52,801 bases of DNA from Corallococcus terminator (lineage in GTDB: Bacteria; Myxococcota; Myxococcia; Myxococcales; Myxococcaceae). The position numbers and the translations under genes were made by a program. Shown here piece after piece: positions 1 through 8,675 of this stretch; position 1 is the first letter of the stretch, and the number at the start of each line of letters is the position of its first letter. Location: positions 1 to 52,801 of the forward strand of contig NZ_RAVZ01000015.1 of assembly GCF_003611635.1 (NCBI RefSeq), in the 5' to 3' direction. The notes under the pieces were generated by a model. The model made no database searches. It had not been told where the DNA came from and worked only from the letters and a program-made list of their open reading frames with translations.

Positions 1-279
1 GAGCCGGTGGAGGGCCTGCCCCCGGGCGAGCGCACGGACGGGCCGGGCCGGCTGTGCCGGGTGCTGGGGTTGAACCTGAACCACAACAAGCAGCGGCTGG
101 ATTCGGACGGGCTGCACCTGCTGCGGGGGGAGCCGGTCGCGGATGACCGCGTGGAGCGGGGGCCGCGCATCGGGGTGGAGTACGCCGGGGCGTGGGCCGC
201 TGAACCCTTCCGCTTGTGGATCCGGGACAGTGGACACGTCAGCCGCTTCGTGTCCCGGGCGCCTCGCCGTCGGCCTTGA
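1..279 (+). CDS. DNA-3-methyladenine glycosylase (AAG/MPG family), 3' part only
   Basis: This is the C-terminal 92 residues of a gene whose start lies before the window. The segment GPGRLCRVLGLN followed about 35 residues later by GPRIGVEYAG and a final FVSR is the typical end of the alkyladenine DNA glycosylase family, which excises 3-methyladenine and related alkylated purines to start base-excision repair in the cytoplasm. The frame is open from base 1 to the stop at 277-279. The short Arg-rich tail after the family end (APRRRP) carries no known function. The downstream sigma factor gene begins 35 nt later on the same strand. Confidence 0.85.
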   Translation, partial: EPVEGLPPGERTDGPGRLCRVLGLNLNHNKQRLDSDGLHLLRGEPVADDRVERGPRIGVEYAGAWAAEPFRLWIRDSGHVSRFVSRAPRRRP

Positions 280-314
280 CGCGGAACCTTCCGGCTGGTT
301 GGGTGGGAAGCGTC

Positions 315-944
315 ATGTCCCACGACGCCCCCCAGGAAGATGACCGGCAGGAAGAAGACCGGCGGCTCCTGGCGCGGGCCCAGGATGGGGACGTGTCCGC
401 CTTCGAGGCCCTGGTGGGCCTGCACCAGGACCGGGTGTACGGCCTGGCGCTGCGGATGACGCGTTCGGAGGCGGACGCGGCGGAAATCACCCAGGAGACC
501 TTCCTGTCCGCCTACCAGCACCTCAAGGATTTCCGGGGCGAGGCGGCCTTCGGGTCCTGGGTCCACCGCATCGCGGCGAACCACGCGCTCATGCGCCTGA
601 GGCACCGCCGGGTGGCCCAGGCGGCGGAGGCGGAGCTCCAGACCCCCGAATTCACGGAGCGGGGCACCCTGGCGGACCAGCCCGTCACCGATTGGAGCCG
701 GGACGCCGAGGAGAAGGCGCTGGACGCGGAGCTGGGGCAGGCCATCCAGCAGGCGGCCGACCGGCTGCCGGAGGGGTACCGGGAAGTCTTCCTCTTGAAA
801 GACGTGGACGGCCTCAGCTACGAACAGATCGCAGAAGTGACGGGGGATTCCATCCCCGCCATCAAGAGCCGCCTGCATCGGGCACGGCTCGCGCTGCGAG
901 AGGCCATCGACCTGTTCTACAACCGGGACAATCGCGGGGTGTGA
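315..944 (+). CDS. ECF-type RNA polymerase sigma factor
   Basis: A 209-residue sigma-70 family factor of the extracytoplasmic-function type. Region 2 covers about residues 17-95 (QDRVYGLALRMT, EITQETFLSAYQHL, then FGSWVHRIAANHALMRLR for -10 recognition). Region 4 covers about residues 140-200 (LPEGYREVFLLKDVDGLSY, then a helix-turn-helix ending AIKSRLHRARLALRE). The ATG at 315 is chosen because GGGTGGGAAG lies just before it; the frame is open further upstream but that stretch overlaps the glycosylase. It is followed after 65 nt by a small zinc-finger anti-sigma gene, the usual pairing, so it is probably held inactive by that protein until a signal arrives. The signal cannot be read from the sequence. 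Confidence 0.93.
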   Translation: MSHDAPQEDDRQEEDRRLLARAQDGDVSAFEALVGLHQDRVYGLALRMTRSEADAAEITQETFLSAYQHLKDFRGEAAFGSWVHRIAANHALMRLRHRRVAQAAEAELQTPEFTERGTLADQPVTDWSRDAEEKALDAELGQAIQQAADRLPEGYREVFLLKDVDGLSYEQIAEVTGDSIPAIKSRLHRARLALREAIDLFYNRDNRGV

Positions 945-1009
945 AACCCCCAGGGCGCCTCGGCATCTTCGAACAGTAGCGAGGGGAGCCGCAGCCAGCC
1001 GAGGTTCGG

Positions 1010-1249
1010 ATGTATACGTGCAAAGATTCCATCAACCTCCTGCTGGAATTCCTCGAGGGTGAGATGCCCGAGGAAGAGGCGCGGCACCTCCAGGAGCACC
1101 TGTCGGGCTGCAAGCCCTGCGAGGAGTTCATGAGCACCTACCGGGCGACGCCGGGGCTGTGCAAACGCGCCATGGCGCTGCGCATGCCCAAGGAGGTCTC
1201 GGCGAAGCTGACCGAGTTCCTTCGCTCGAAGATCAAGTCCTGCTCGTGA
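1010..1249 (+). CDS. Small soluble zinc-finger (ZAS) anti-sigma factor
   Basis: A 79-residue protein starting MYTCKDSINLLLEFLEGEM, the typical opening of the zf-HC2/ZAS anti-sigma family. It carries the H-x3-C-x2-C metal site (HLSGCKPC, residues about 29-36) plus an early Cys at residue 4. There is no membrane segment, so unlike RsiW-type anti-sigmas it should be a cytoplasmic regulator, possibly redox- or zinc-sensitive like RsrA/ChrR N-domains. It lies directly after the ECF sigma gene, which is its likely partner. Its stop codon overlaps the GTG start of rlmN (GTGA at 1246-1249), so the two are translationally coupled. Confidence 0.85.
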   Translation: MYTCKDSINLLLEFLEGEMPEEEARHLQEHLSGCKPCEEFMSTYRATPGLCKRAMALRMPKEVSAKLTEFLRSKIKSCS

Positions 1250-2313
1250 ACCTGAAATCCCTTTCGTTGCCGGAACTGGAAGCGGCGCTCGCGCCGGCCC
1301 AGCCTTCACCCACCGCGGTGCGCAAGGTGTTCGCGGGCGTCTTCGCCCATGCGCGCCCCACCGTGGAAGCCGTCGCGCTGGCACCCCAGGTGCCGCGCCG
1401 CGTGGGAGACCTGCTCCGCGCCCAGGCCGAAATGCCCTCCCTGAAGGTGGTGGAGCGGCGGCAGGCGGACGACGGGTTCGTGAAGTACCTCTTCGAGTCG
1501 CCGCTGGGGGGCCGCATCGAAGCGGTGCGCATCCCCATCTTCGACGAGAAGTACGTCGTCTGCGTGTCCAGCCAGGTGGGCTGCGCGCTGGCGTGCGACT
1601 TCTGCATGACGGGCAAGCTGGGCTTCCAGCGCAACCTCCAGACCTGGGAGATTCTCGACCAGGTGATGCAGGTGCGCGCGGAGGCGGACCGGCGCGTGGG
1701 CGGCGTGGTGTTCATGGGGATGGGCGAGCCGCTGCTCAACTACAAGGAGACGCTGCGCGCGGCGCAGATCCTCTCGCACCCCGCGGGCTTCTCCATCTCT
1801 GGCACGGCCATCACCTTCTCCACGGCGGGGCACGTGCCGGCCATCCGGCGCTACACGCGCGAGGGGCACCCGTTCCGGCTGGCGTTCAGCGTGACGAGCG
1901 CCATCCCGGAGAAGCGCGCGAAGGTGCTCCCCATCGAGAAGACGCACCCGCTGCCGGAGCTCATCGAGGCGATTCGCGAGTACAGCGAGGCGCGGCGGGA
2001 GCGGGCGATGATTGCCTACGTGGCCATCCAGGGCTTCAACCTGGGGCGTGAGGACGCGGAGGCGCTGAAGGTCGCGTTCGAGGGCATCCCCATCAAGGTG
2101 GACCTCATCGACGTGACGGACCCCACGGGCAAGTACCTGCCGCCCACGGCGGAGGAGTTGAGCGCGTTTCGCGACCACCTCCAGATTCTGAAGGCGCCCA
2201 TCGCGCGGCGCTATTCGGGCGGCAAGGAGATTGGCGCGGCGTGCGGCACGCTGGCGGCCAGCCAGTACGGCGGCACGGTGCTGCCGACGCCGGTGGTGAC
2301 GCCTCCCCGCTAG
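1246..2313 (+). CDS. rlmN: 23S rRNA (adenine(2503)-C(2))-methyltransferase RlmN
   Basis: A 355-residue radical SAM enzyme that methylates C2 of A2503 in 23S rRNA (and A37 of some tRNAs). The iron-sulfur motif C-x3-C-x2-C is visible as CALACDFC (residues about 112-119), followed by MTGKLGFQRNL. GVVFMGMGEPLLN matches the family's SAM-binding strand, and the C-terminal GAACGTLA holds the second catalytic Cys that forms the methyl-cysteine intermediate. The start is GTG 1246, which overlaps the anti-sigma stop; the frame continues upstream but only inside the anti-sigma gene. Length is normal for RlmN. Its coupling to a sigma/anti-sigma pair suggests stress-linked expression, which is inference. 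Confidence 0.93.
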   Translation: MNLKSLSLPELEAALAPAQPSPTAVRKVFAGVFAHARPTVEAVALAPQVPRRVGDLLRAQAEMPSLKVVERRQADDGFVKYLFESPLGGRIEAVRIPIFDEKYVVCVSSQVGCALACDFCMTGKLGFQRNLQTWEILDQVMQVRAEADRRVGGVVFMGMGEPLLNYKETLRAAQILSHPAGFSISGTAITFSTAGHVPAIRRYTREGHPFRLAFSVTSAIPEKRAKVLPIEKTHPLPELIEAIREYSEARRERAMIAYVAIQGFNLGREDAEALKVAFEGIPIKVDLIDVTDPTGKYLPPTAEELSAFRDHLQILKAPIARRYSGGKEIGAACGTLAASQYGGTVLPTPVVTPPR

Positions 2314-2432
2314 TTTCCGGGTGCCCCGTCGTGTTCACCGCCCGGCGGGCAGGTGGGGCGACGGGTTCCGCCGGGCGTGCAGGAGGCTTAAGTCTCGCGC
2401 GGGACGTTTCCTTCGCAGGGGTGGCCGCGCGG

Positions 2433-3089
2433 ATGATGTGGATCGAGCACGTCGACAAGCTGATTGGCGCGCTGGGGCCCTTCGGGTTCCTGGTGCTCGG
2501 CGTGGCGGCGATGCTGGAGTACGTGGTGCCGCCGTTTCCCGGGGACACCATCGTGCTCATGGGCGGCATCTACGCCGTGCGCGGTGAGAAGCCCTGGTGG
2601 CTGGTGCTGGTGGTGGTGACGGCGGGCAGTGTGCTGGGCGCCTTCATCAACTATTCGGTGGGCCAGTGGCTGGCGAAGCGCTTCGAAGCGAACCCCGGGC
2701 ATTCGTTCTTCGGACTCACACACGCGCGGCTGGAGTCGGTGCAGGCGCGGATGCGGCGCGCGGGCCCGTGGCTCTTGCTGGTGAACCGGTTCCTGCCCGG
2801 CATCCGGGGCGTCATCTTCATCGCGGCGGGGGCGGCGCGCATGCCCCGGTTCAACGCGCTGGTGCTGGGCACGGTGTCCGCGCTGGCGCACAGCGGACTC
2901 ATCATCGCGCTGGGCATGGCGGTGGGCGGCAACCTGGAGCGGTTGACGGTGCTCGTGACGCGCTACCAGTACGCGGCCATCGGGTTGGTGGTGGTGGTGG
3001 GCCTGGGTTTTGGCGTGCGGGCGCTGGCGCGGCGGCGTGCGTCGCCCGTGGAGCAGTCGCCGTCCTCGCGGGGCCCCTTCCTTCCGTGA
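2433..3089 (+). CDS. DedA family integral membrane protein
   Basis: A 218-residue inner-membrane protein of the DedA/SNARE-associated (VTT) family, linked in other bacteria to flipping of lipid carriers and to envelope integrity. The family hallmarks are the re-entrant segment EYVVPPFPGDTIVLMGG near residue 30, then F-x-x-x-R-x-x-P-G-x-R (NRFLPGIRG, residues about 123-131) and GAARMP. Four to five hydrophobic stretches are seen. Two ATG codons stand at 2433 and 2436; either is possible. It lies 119 nt after rlmN on the same strand, so it may or may not be in the same transcript. The substrate is unknown. Confidence 0.85.
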   Translation: MMWIEHVDKLIGALGPFGFLVLGVAAMLEYVVPPFPGDTIVLMGGIYAVRGEKPWWLVLVVVTAGSVLGAFINYSVGQWLAKRFEANPGHSFFGLTHARLESVQARMRRAGPWLLLVNRFLPGIRGVIFIAAGAARMPRFNALVLGTVSALAHSGLIIALGMAVGGNLERLTVLVTRYQYAAIGLVVVVGLGFGVRALARRRASPVEQSPSSRGPFLP

Positions 3090-3162
3090 AAGTGGACGGG
3101 GCCGGCCGGGGAGGGCGGCGTCCACGTTGCGCGGGCCCGGGGTGGCGCGGTTGAGTCGGGGC

Positions 3163-5448
3163 ATGTTCCGTGCCCGTGCTCCCTGGTGGCTCCTGCTCGG
3201 CGTCTTGCTGCTCCTTGGTGGGTGTCGCTGTGGCGACGACTCCAACGTGGGCGGTGCGAGCGCCAGCTTCCGGCCGCAGGAGACGGTGGTGGACTTCGGC
3301 CGGGTGCTGGAGGGCACGCAGGTGCGCCGCTCGCTGACGCTGGTGGCCACGGGCCGCGCGGGCGTCGAGGTGGCGGCGGTGACGGAGAGTCCCTTCTTTG
3401 TCGTCGTGTCCCAGATTGTGGTGTCGGGCAGCGGCACGGGGACGGTGGACATCCTGTTCTCCGCGGGCAACACGCCGGTGGAGGGCGAGCTGGTGCTCAC
3501 CGCGGGCCGCACCACGGCGACCGTGAAGCTGACCGGCGTGGGCGTGCGTCCCCTGGCGTGCCTGCCAGAGGGCGAGTGCCGCGAGTCGCGCTTCGACCTG
3601 GACTCGGGGCAGTGCATCGAGTCCCCGCTGGCTGACGGCGCTTCGTGCATCCCCGGCAGTCGCTGCCAGGAGAACGGCCGTTGTCAGGCGGGCGCCTGCG
3701 TGGGGCAGCCGCGCACGTGCAACGACGACAATCCGTGCACCGTCGACACCTGTTCGCCGACGCAGGGCTGTGTGACGACGAGCGTCGCGTGCCCCGTGCC
3801 GCGCGACCCGTGCAAGGTGGGCGTGTGCGACCGCAACCAGGGGTGCACGGTGGTGGACGTCGACAACTTCACCCCGTGCGGCGCGCTGAGCTGCAAGGAG
3901 GCCCGGGTCTGCATCAGTGGCAGTTGCCGCGCTGTGACGCCGCCGGACGGCTTCGTCTGCGCGCCCGCCACACCGTGCCAGGGAGAGGGCACGTGCAGCG
4001 CGGGCGAGTGCATGCGCCCGGACGCGGGAGACCTGGTCGCGCTCTTCAGCGCGGAGCTGGGAGGCGAGCCCATCGCGGAGGACGGCGGGCCGGTGCTGCT
4101 GGTGGATGACGGGACGGTCTACGCCTCGGTGTGCGGAGGGGACGCGGGCTGCCGGCTCGCCGCGTACACGGAGAGCGGACTGCTGCGGTACGAATCGCCG
4201 TACGAGGATGGAGGCGCGCGGACGTTGCTCGCGGCCTCGGACGCGGGCGTGGTGGTGCTCGCACCGGAAGCGCTGGAGGCGTATGCGCCCCGAGGCGCAG
4301 GGGCGTTGCGCTGGCGCGCGTCGCTGGCCCTCTCCGACGCGACCCTGGATGGAGGCGTGCAGGAGGGAGTGCCCGGCACGGGCGCGGGCCGTGTGGCGCT
4401 CACGGTGGAGGGGAACGTGCTCACCCACGTCACGTGGAGTGAGGCGGCTCCGGACGCGGGCGATGACGCGGGCACGGTGCGAGAGCCCCTGCGCTCCAGG
4501 CTCGCGTTGTTGAGCGCGGAGGCGGGCACGCCGCTGGCGCTGGGGCCCGAGGAGGACGGCGGTGGCGCGGCGAGGCTCGCCGTGGACGACACGCGTGGCG
4601 CGTACCTCTACACGCCCTGGGATGGACGGCTGGCCTTCACCTCCTGGGAGACGGCCTCCGTGGACGCGGGCCCTGCACTGGATGCAGGTGCGGTGCGCGG
4701 TGGCGAGTTCGCGCTGTATGCCCCGGCACCGAGCGACAGCCTCACGGCATGGCCCGCCTTCGGTCCCTCCGCGCTCGCGGATGGAGGCATCGGGGCCCTG
4801 GGCCTTGAAGTGCTCGACGCCGGTGTGCCGGGAGGCGCGCCTTCCCTGGCCCTGGCTTCAGGGCAACTGCTCGTGGGAGCGCGGGCCTTCCTGGACACGG
4901 ATGGCGGCGTGCCTGTCGCGCTGGACTGGGATGGGGGCCTCCGCACGCTGTCGCCTCTCGACGGGCCCGTGCTGGTGACGCCCGGAGGCTCCGTGGGCCA
5001 TGCCTTCGCGCGCGCGTGTGACCGCACGGATGGCACCCCATGCGCCGCGGAGGAGCTGCGCACCGTGCTCCGCACCTTCAGCTTCGATGACGGCCACGCC
5101 CTCTTCGAAGTGGACGCGCTGCCTTCTCCGCTGCTGCCCGGCACCCTGCATGAAGCCGCGTTGATGGAGTTCGGCACCGTGAGCGTGCTCGCGGACGCGG
5201 AGCTGCCCAACGGACAGCGACAGGCCTGGCTGGAGTGGATCAGCGCCGGCTCCAAGGTTGGCATGTGCGCGCTGCCGGGCCGCGTGCAGGTGGCGGGCGC
5301 GGCGTTCGCGGGCGAGGTGCTGCATGTGGCGCTCCAGCGCGACGGGGTCTGGCTCCTGGAGTCCTACCCCGTGGGCCATCGCGCGGAGACGCGGGGCTGG
5401 CCCCAGCGGAACGCCAGCCCGTCGGGGACGCGCCGGGCGGTGCCGTAG
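3163..5448 (+). CDS. Large Cys-rich lipoprotein with HYDIN/ASPM-like domain
   Basis: A 761-residue predicted lipoprotein. The signal peptide is MFRARAPWWLLLGVLLLLGG with the lipobox LLGGC. After it, about residues 30-120 resemble an ASPM/SPD-2/HYDIN immunoglobulin-like domain (VVDFGRVLEGTQVRRSLTL, later VDILFSAG). About residues 130-285 form a Cys-rich block with repeated C-x-x-x-x-C spacing (CNDDNPCTVDTC, CKVGVCDRNQGC), as in many myxobacterial surface proteins with putative metal-binding or EGF-like repeats. The remaining 450 residues are rich in 'DAG' and look like a beta-propeller or outer-surface scaffold with no identified active site. Function is unknown. It ends 15 nt from the convergent chemoreceptor gene. 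Confidence 0.8.
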   Translation: MFRARAPWWLLLGVLLLLGGCRCGDDSNVGGASASFRPQETVVDFGRVLEGTQVRRSLTLVATGRAGVEVAAVTESPFFVVVSQIVVSGSGTGTVDILFSAGNTPVEGELVLTAGRTTATVKLTGVGVRPLACLPEGECRESRFDLDSGQCIESPLADGASCIPGSRCQENGRCQAGACVGQPRTCNDDNPCTVDTCSPTQGCVTTSVACPVPRDPCKVGVCDRNQGCTVVDVDNFTPCGALSCKEARVCISGSCRAVTPPDGFVCAPATPCQGEGTCSAGECMRPDAGDLVALFSAELGGEPIAEDGGPVLLVDDGTVYASVCGGDAGCRLAAYTESGLLRYESPYEDGGARTLLAASDAGVVVLAPEALEAYAPRGAGALRWRASLALSDATLDGGVQEGVPGTGAGRVALTVEGNVLTHVTWSEAAPDAGDDAGTVREPLRSRLALLSAEAGTPLALGPEEDGGGAARLAVDDTRGAYLYTPWDGRLAFTSWETASVDAGPALDAGAVRGGEFALYAPAPSDSLTAWPAFGPSALADGGIGALGLEVLDAGVPGGAPSLALASGQLLVGARAFLDTDGGVPVALDWDGGLRTLSPLDGPVLVTPGGSVGHAFARACDRTDGTPCAAEELRTVLRTFSFDDGHALFEVDALPSPLLPGTLHEAALMEFGTVSVLADAELPNGQRQAWLEWISAGSKVGMCALPGRVQVAGAAFAGEVLHVALQRDGVWLLESYPVGHRAETRGWPQRNASPSGTRRAVP

Positions 5449-5463
5449 CGCGACGGTGGGCGG

Positions 5464-8400
5464 TCAGCCGCCCGCGCTCGGATCCACCCACAGGTCCTCG
5501 AAGCGCACCTGGGGCGGCGTCTGGTGCAGCCGCAGGTTCTGCACGGACGCCACCGCGGCCACGTGCGTACGGTCGTGGTACAGCGGGATGAGCGGGCAGT
5601 CCTCGCGCGCCAGCATCTCCGCGCGCCGGTAGAGCTGCGAGCGCAGCTCCGGATCGATGGACACGCGCGCTTCGGCGGTGAGCCGATCAAACTCCGGGTT
5701 GCGGTAGCCCAGCGGGTACACCGTCTGCGCGTTGGAGTTGAGCAGGAAGTGCAGGAACACGTCGGGGTCCGGGAAGTCCGCCAGCCACATCGTGCGGAAG
5801 GCCGGGACCCTTCCTTCACGCAGGCGCGGCAGGTACTCCTCCGGGCTCATCTGCACGTGCCGCAGCTCCAGCAGCCCCGCGTGGATCAACGGGCGGAAGA
5901 GCACCGCGTCCTCGGCGGAGGTGTCGCGGCCCACGGGATGGTGCAGCGTGAGCTGCAACCGGCGCACCCCCGCCTCGCGCAGCAGGCGCTCCGCCAGCCC
6001 CAGGTCCGCCGTGGGCGCGGGGCCCAGCTCCGCGCCATCCAGCAGCTCCGGCGGCGTGAAGGTGCGAGCCACCCGGGCCCCCGGATGGAACTGCTCCACC
6101 AGCCCCTGGATGTCCATGCCCGCGCGCAGGGCCCGCCGCACGCGCACGTCGTTGTAGGGCGCCTCGTTCAGGTTGAGGCCCACGAACGCGGTGGAGGGCG
6201 TGGTGCTGGCCACAAGCTGGTGCAACTCCAGGCCCTTGGCCTCCGTGTGCTCGGTGGGCAGGAAGGACACGAGGTCCAACTGTCCCTCCAGCATCCGGCG
6301 CACCGCCAGGGGACGCGACTCCATCAGGTGGAACTCCAGCCGGTCGAGCAGCGGAATGCCGCCGCGCCAGTAGCCCGGGTTGCGCTCCAGCACCACGCGG
6401 TCCGGCTCCAGGCCCACGACGCGGAACGGGCCCGTGCCCACCAGCTTCCCGGAGGAGTCCACCTTCGCCACCGCGGTGGCCGTGAGCGCCATCAACTGGA
6501 GGAAGAATGCCTTGGGCTCGCGCAGGCGGATTTCGAGCGTGCCCTCGTCCAGCACCTCGATGCCCGTCACCTCACGCGCCAGGCCCTGGGAGTACTCCGG
6601 CGCGCCCTCCACGTCCTCCAGCAGGCTGCGGTCCGGCGAGCGCACCGCCGGGTCCATCAACCGCTCCAGGTGGTGCTTCACGTCCAGCGCGGTGAGCATC
6701 GTCCCGTCGTGGAAGGTGACGCTCCGGCGCAGGTAGAAGCGGTAGCGGCGCGCGGAGGGGTCGGCATCCCAGCGCTCGGCCAGGTCGGGCACCAGCACGC
6801 CGTCCTCCAGCCGCACGAGGCTGGAGAAGACGCACGCCGACAGCTCCGCCATCTGGTTCTCCACGCTGAACAGCGGATCCACCGCCTGCCGGTTGCGCAG
6901 GGACGCCGCCTGATGCAGCCCCACGCGCAGCATGCCGCCCGGGCGCGCCTGCGGAAGCTGGAAGCGGAACACCTCCGCCTCCAGGCTCGCCGTCTCGTGG
7001 CTCAGTTGATCCACCGTGCGGTCCAGCCCGTCGCCAATGCGGATGACCCGGCGCGCGTCCTCGCGCACCTGCGCCACCTCCTCGCGGATGGAGGCATCGC
7101 CCCGGGTGAGCACCAGATGGGCCTGCCGCAGCTCTTCAATGGCCGCGCTCAGCCGCATCACGGCCTCGGACAGGTCGCGGCCGGTGCGCGCCTGCGCCTC
7201 CGCCTTCTGCGCGGCGCTCTGGCCCACGCGCCCCATCTCCTGCATCTGGCGCACGAGGTCGCGCGCGTTGCCGGACTGCTCGATGGCCATGCGCGTGATG
7301 TCTTCCACGCGGCGGGCCACGCGCTGGCTGGCTTCCACGACGGTGGCGCCCTGCGCCTCCAGCCGCTGCGTCTCCGCGACGGTGGCCTCCACGGCGGCGA
7401 AGGTGCGCTGGGTGATGGTGCGGATCTCCCCCAGGGCCCCGGCGGCGCGGTCGCCCAGGGCCACGCCCGCGGTGGCCTGCTCGCGGCCCTCCTGCACCAG
7501 CGCCACGGCGGTCTCCACCGCGTCGCGGATGCCGGTGACCATGGTGCCAATCTCGCGCGTGGAGCGCGTGGTGCGCTCGGCGAGGCTGCGGATCTCGTTG
7601 GCCACCACGCCGAAGGGCCGGCCGTGTTCCCCCGCCTGCGCGGCGATGATGGCGGCGTTGAGGGCCAGCAGGTTCGTCTGGTCGGCGATCTCCTGGATGA
7701 CGTCCACGATGCGGCCAATCTCCATCGACCGCGTGCCGAGCATCTCCATCAGCTCGGCCGCCTTGCGCACCGTCTCCTCCACCCGGTACATGCCCTGCAC
7801 GCTGTCGCCCACCAGCGCTTCGCCCCGCTGGGCGGTGGCCGTCACCGCGAGCGCCATGCTGTTGGTGTCCGTGGCGCGCCGTCGCACGGCGTCGATGCCG
7901 CCCTCCACCAGCCCGACGAACTCCGTCGCCTCGCTGGCGAAGCGGCCCAGCTCGTCACCCGCCGCGGCGATGTGGCCCAGCCGCTCCGTCATGTCCTGGA
8001 TGAGGGCGCTGGTGCGCTGGCTGAAGTCGTTGACGGTGGTGAGGCCGTCCACCACCTGGTGCAGCCGCTCGGTCATCTCCAGGAGCGCGCCCGTCGTCTC
8101 GTGCGCGAAGGTCTCGATGTGCTGCACGCGCTTGACGGCCGTCTGGAGGCTGGTGCCGTTGCCGGCCACGGCGGTGAGCGTGCGCTCCACGGCGCCGCCC
8201 TGTCGCCGCGCGGCCTCCAGCAGCACGCGGGCCTGGTCGCTCACGCCGTTGCCGGTGCGGTGCAGGTTGCTCGTCACGCGCTGCACCTGGGACATGGCGC
8301 GGCGCAGGGAGAGGATGAGGCGGCGCAGGTCCTCCTGGCCCTCGAAGCCCTGGTGGATGGGTGTGGTGAGGTCGCCCTCCGCGAGCCGGGCCATCAGCCC

Positions 8401-8610
8401 GCGGCGCTCCCGCCTTCGCGTCGCGGCCCAGCGGAACCACGCGAGGTAGCTGCCCGACAGCCACAGGAAGGGCACGCCGAAGAACAGCACCGCCCAGCCG
8501 GCCGGGTCATCGGGTGAGCCCGTCACCCAGCGCAGCATCAGTCCCAGCAGCAGCGCGGAAACCAGGGCCGCCGCCAGCCCGAACGAGAAGAGGTACCGTT
8601 TGGCGCCCAT
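5464..8610 (-). CDS. Chemoreceptor (MCP) signalling domain fused to an OppA/DppA-type substrate-binding domain
   Basis: A 1048-residue fusion. Two membrane segments (about 8-27 and 40-60) enclose only a ~12-residue outer loop, so there is no periplasmic sensor. A HAMP-like linker (about 61-115) leads into a long coiled-coil MCP domain (about 120-550) whose hairpin tip is QTNLLALNAAI at 311-321. Residues about 558-1040 are a family 5 extracellular solute-binding domain (peptide/nickel type): LRVGLHQAAS, FHDGTMLTALDVKHHLERL, GTGPFRVVGLEPDRVVLERN, and LADFPDPDVFLHFLL. By topology this binding domain should be cytoplasmic with the signalling domain. At the tip, the usual E and R of NAAIEAARAGE are I322 and Q325. 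No Che gene is nearby. No good ribosome binding site precedes the ATG at 8610. Confidence 0.9.
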   Translation of the reverse strand: MGAKRYLFSFGLAAALVSALLLGLMLRWVTGSPDDPAGWAVLFFGVPFLWLSGSYLAWFRWAATRRRERRGLMARLAEGDLTTPIHQGFEGQEDLRRLILSLRRAMSQVQRVTSNLHRTGNGVSDQARVLLEAARRQGGAVERTLTAVAGNGTSLQTAVKRVQHIETFAHETTGALLEMTERLHQVVDGLTTVNDFSQRTSALIQDMTERLGHIAAAGDELGRFASEATEFVGLVEGGIDAVRRRATDTNSMALAVTATAQRGEALVGDSVQGMYRVEETVRKAAELMEMLGTRSMEIGRIVDVIQEIADQTNLLALNAAIIAAQAGEHGRPFGVVANEIRSLAERTTRSTREIGTMVTGIRDAVETAVALVQEGREQATAGVALGDRAAGALGEIRTITQRTFAAVEATVAETQRLEAQGATVVEASQRVARRVEDITRMAIEQSGNARDLVRQMQEMGRVGQSAAQKAEAQARTGRDLSEAVMRLSAAIEELRQAHLVLTRGDASIREEVAQVREDARRVIRIGDGLDRTVDQLSHETASLEAEVFRFQLPQARPGGMLRVGLHQAASLRNRQAVDPLFSVENQMAELSACVFSSLVRLEDGVLVPDLAERWDADPSARRYRFYLRRSVTFHDGTMLTALDVKHHLERLMDPAVRSPDRSLLEDVEGAPEYSQGLAREVTGIEVLDEGTLEIRLREPKAFFLQLMALTATAVAKVDSSGKLVGTGPFRVVGLEPDRVVLERNPGYWRGGIPLLDRLEFHLMESRPLAVRRMLEGQLDLVSFLPTEHTEAKGLELHQLVASTTPSTAFVGLNLNEAPYNDVRVRRALRAGMDIQGLVEQFHPGARVARTFTPPELLDGAELGPAPTADLGLAERLLREAGVRRLQLTLHHPVGRDTSAEDAVLFRPLIHAGLLELRHVQMSPEEYLPRLREGRVPAFRTMWLADFPDPDVFLHFLLNSNAQTVYPLGYRNPEFDRLTAEARVSIDPELRSQLYRRAEMLAREDCPLIPLYHDRTHVAAVASVQNLRLHQTPPQVRFEDLWVDPSAGG

Positions 8611-8675
8611 GGAGGGGGTGCACGCTAACCCGCCTTCTCGCGCCGGTCCTCAATTCGACGCATGCTCGCCTTCGC

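Noticed and set aside
5524-8517. A 997-codon open frame on the plus strand opposite the chemoreceptor fusion
   Set aside because: It is a His/Arg/Gln/Ala-rich antisense shadow caused by high third-position GC; the minus-strand frame has clear MCP and binding-protein motifs.
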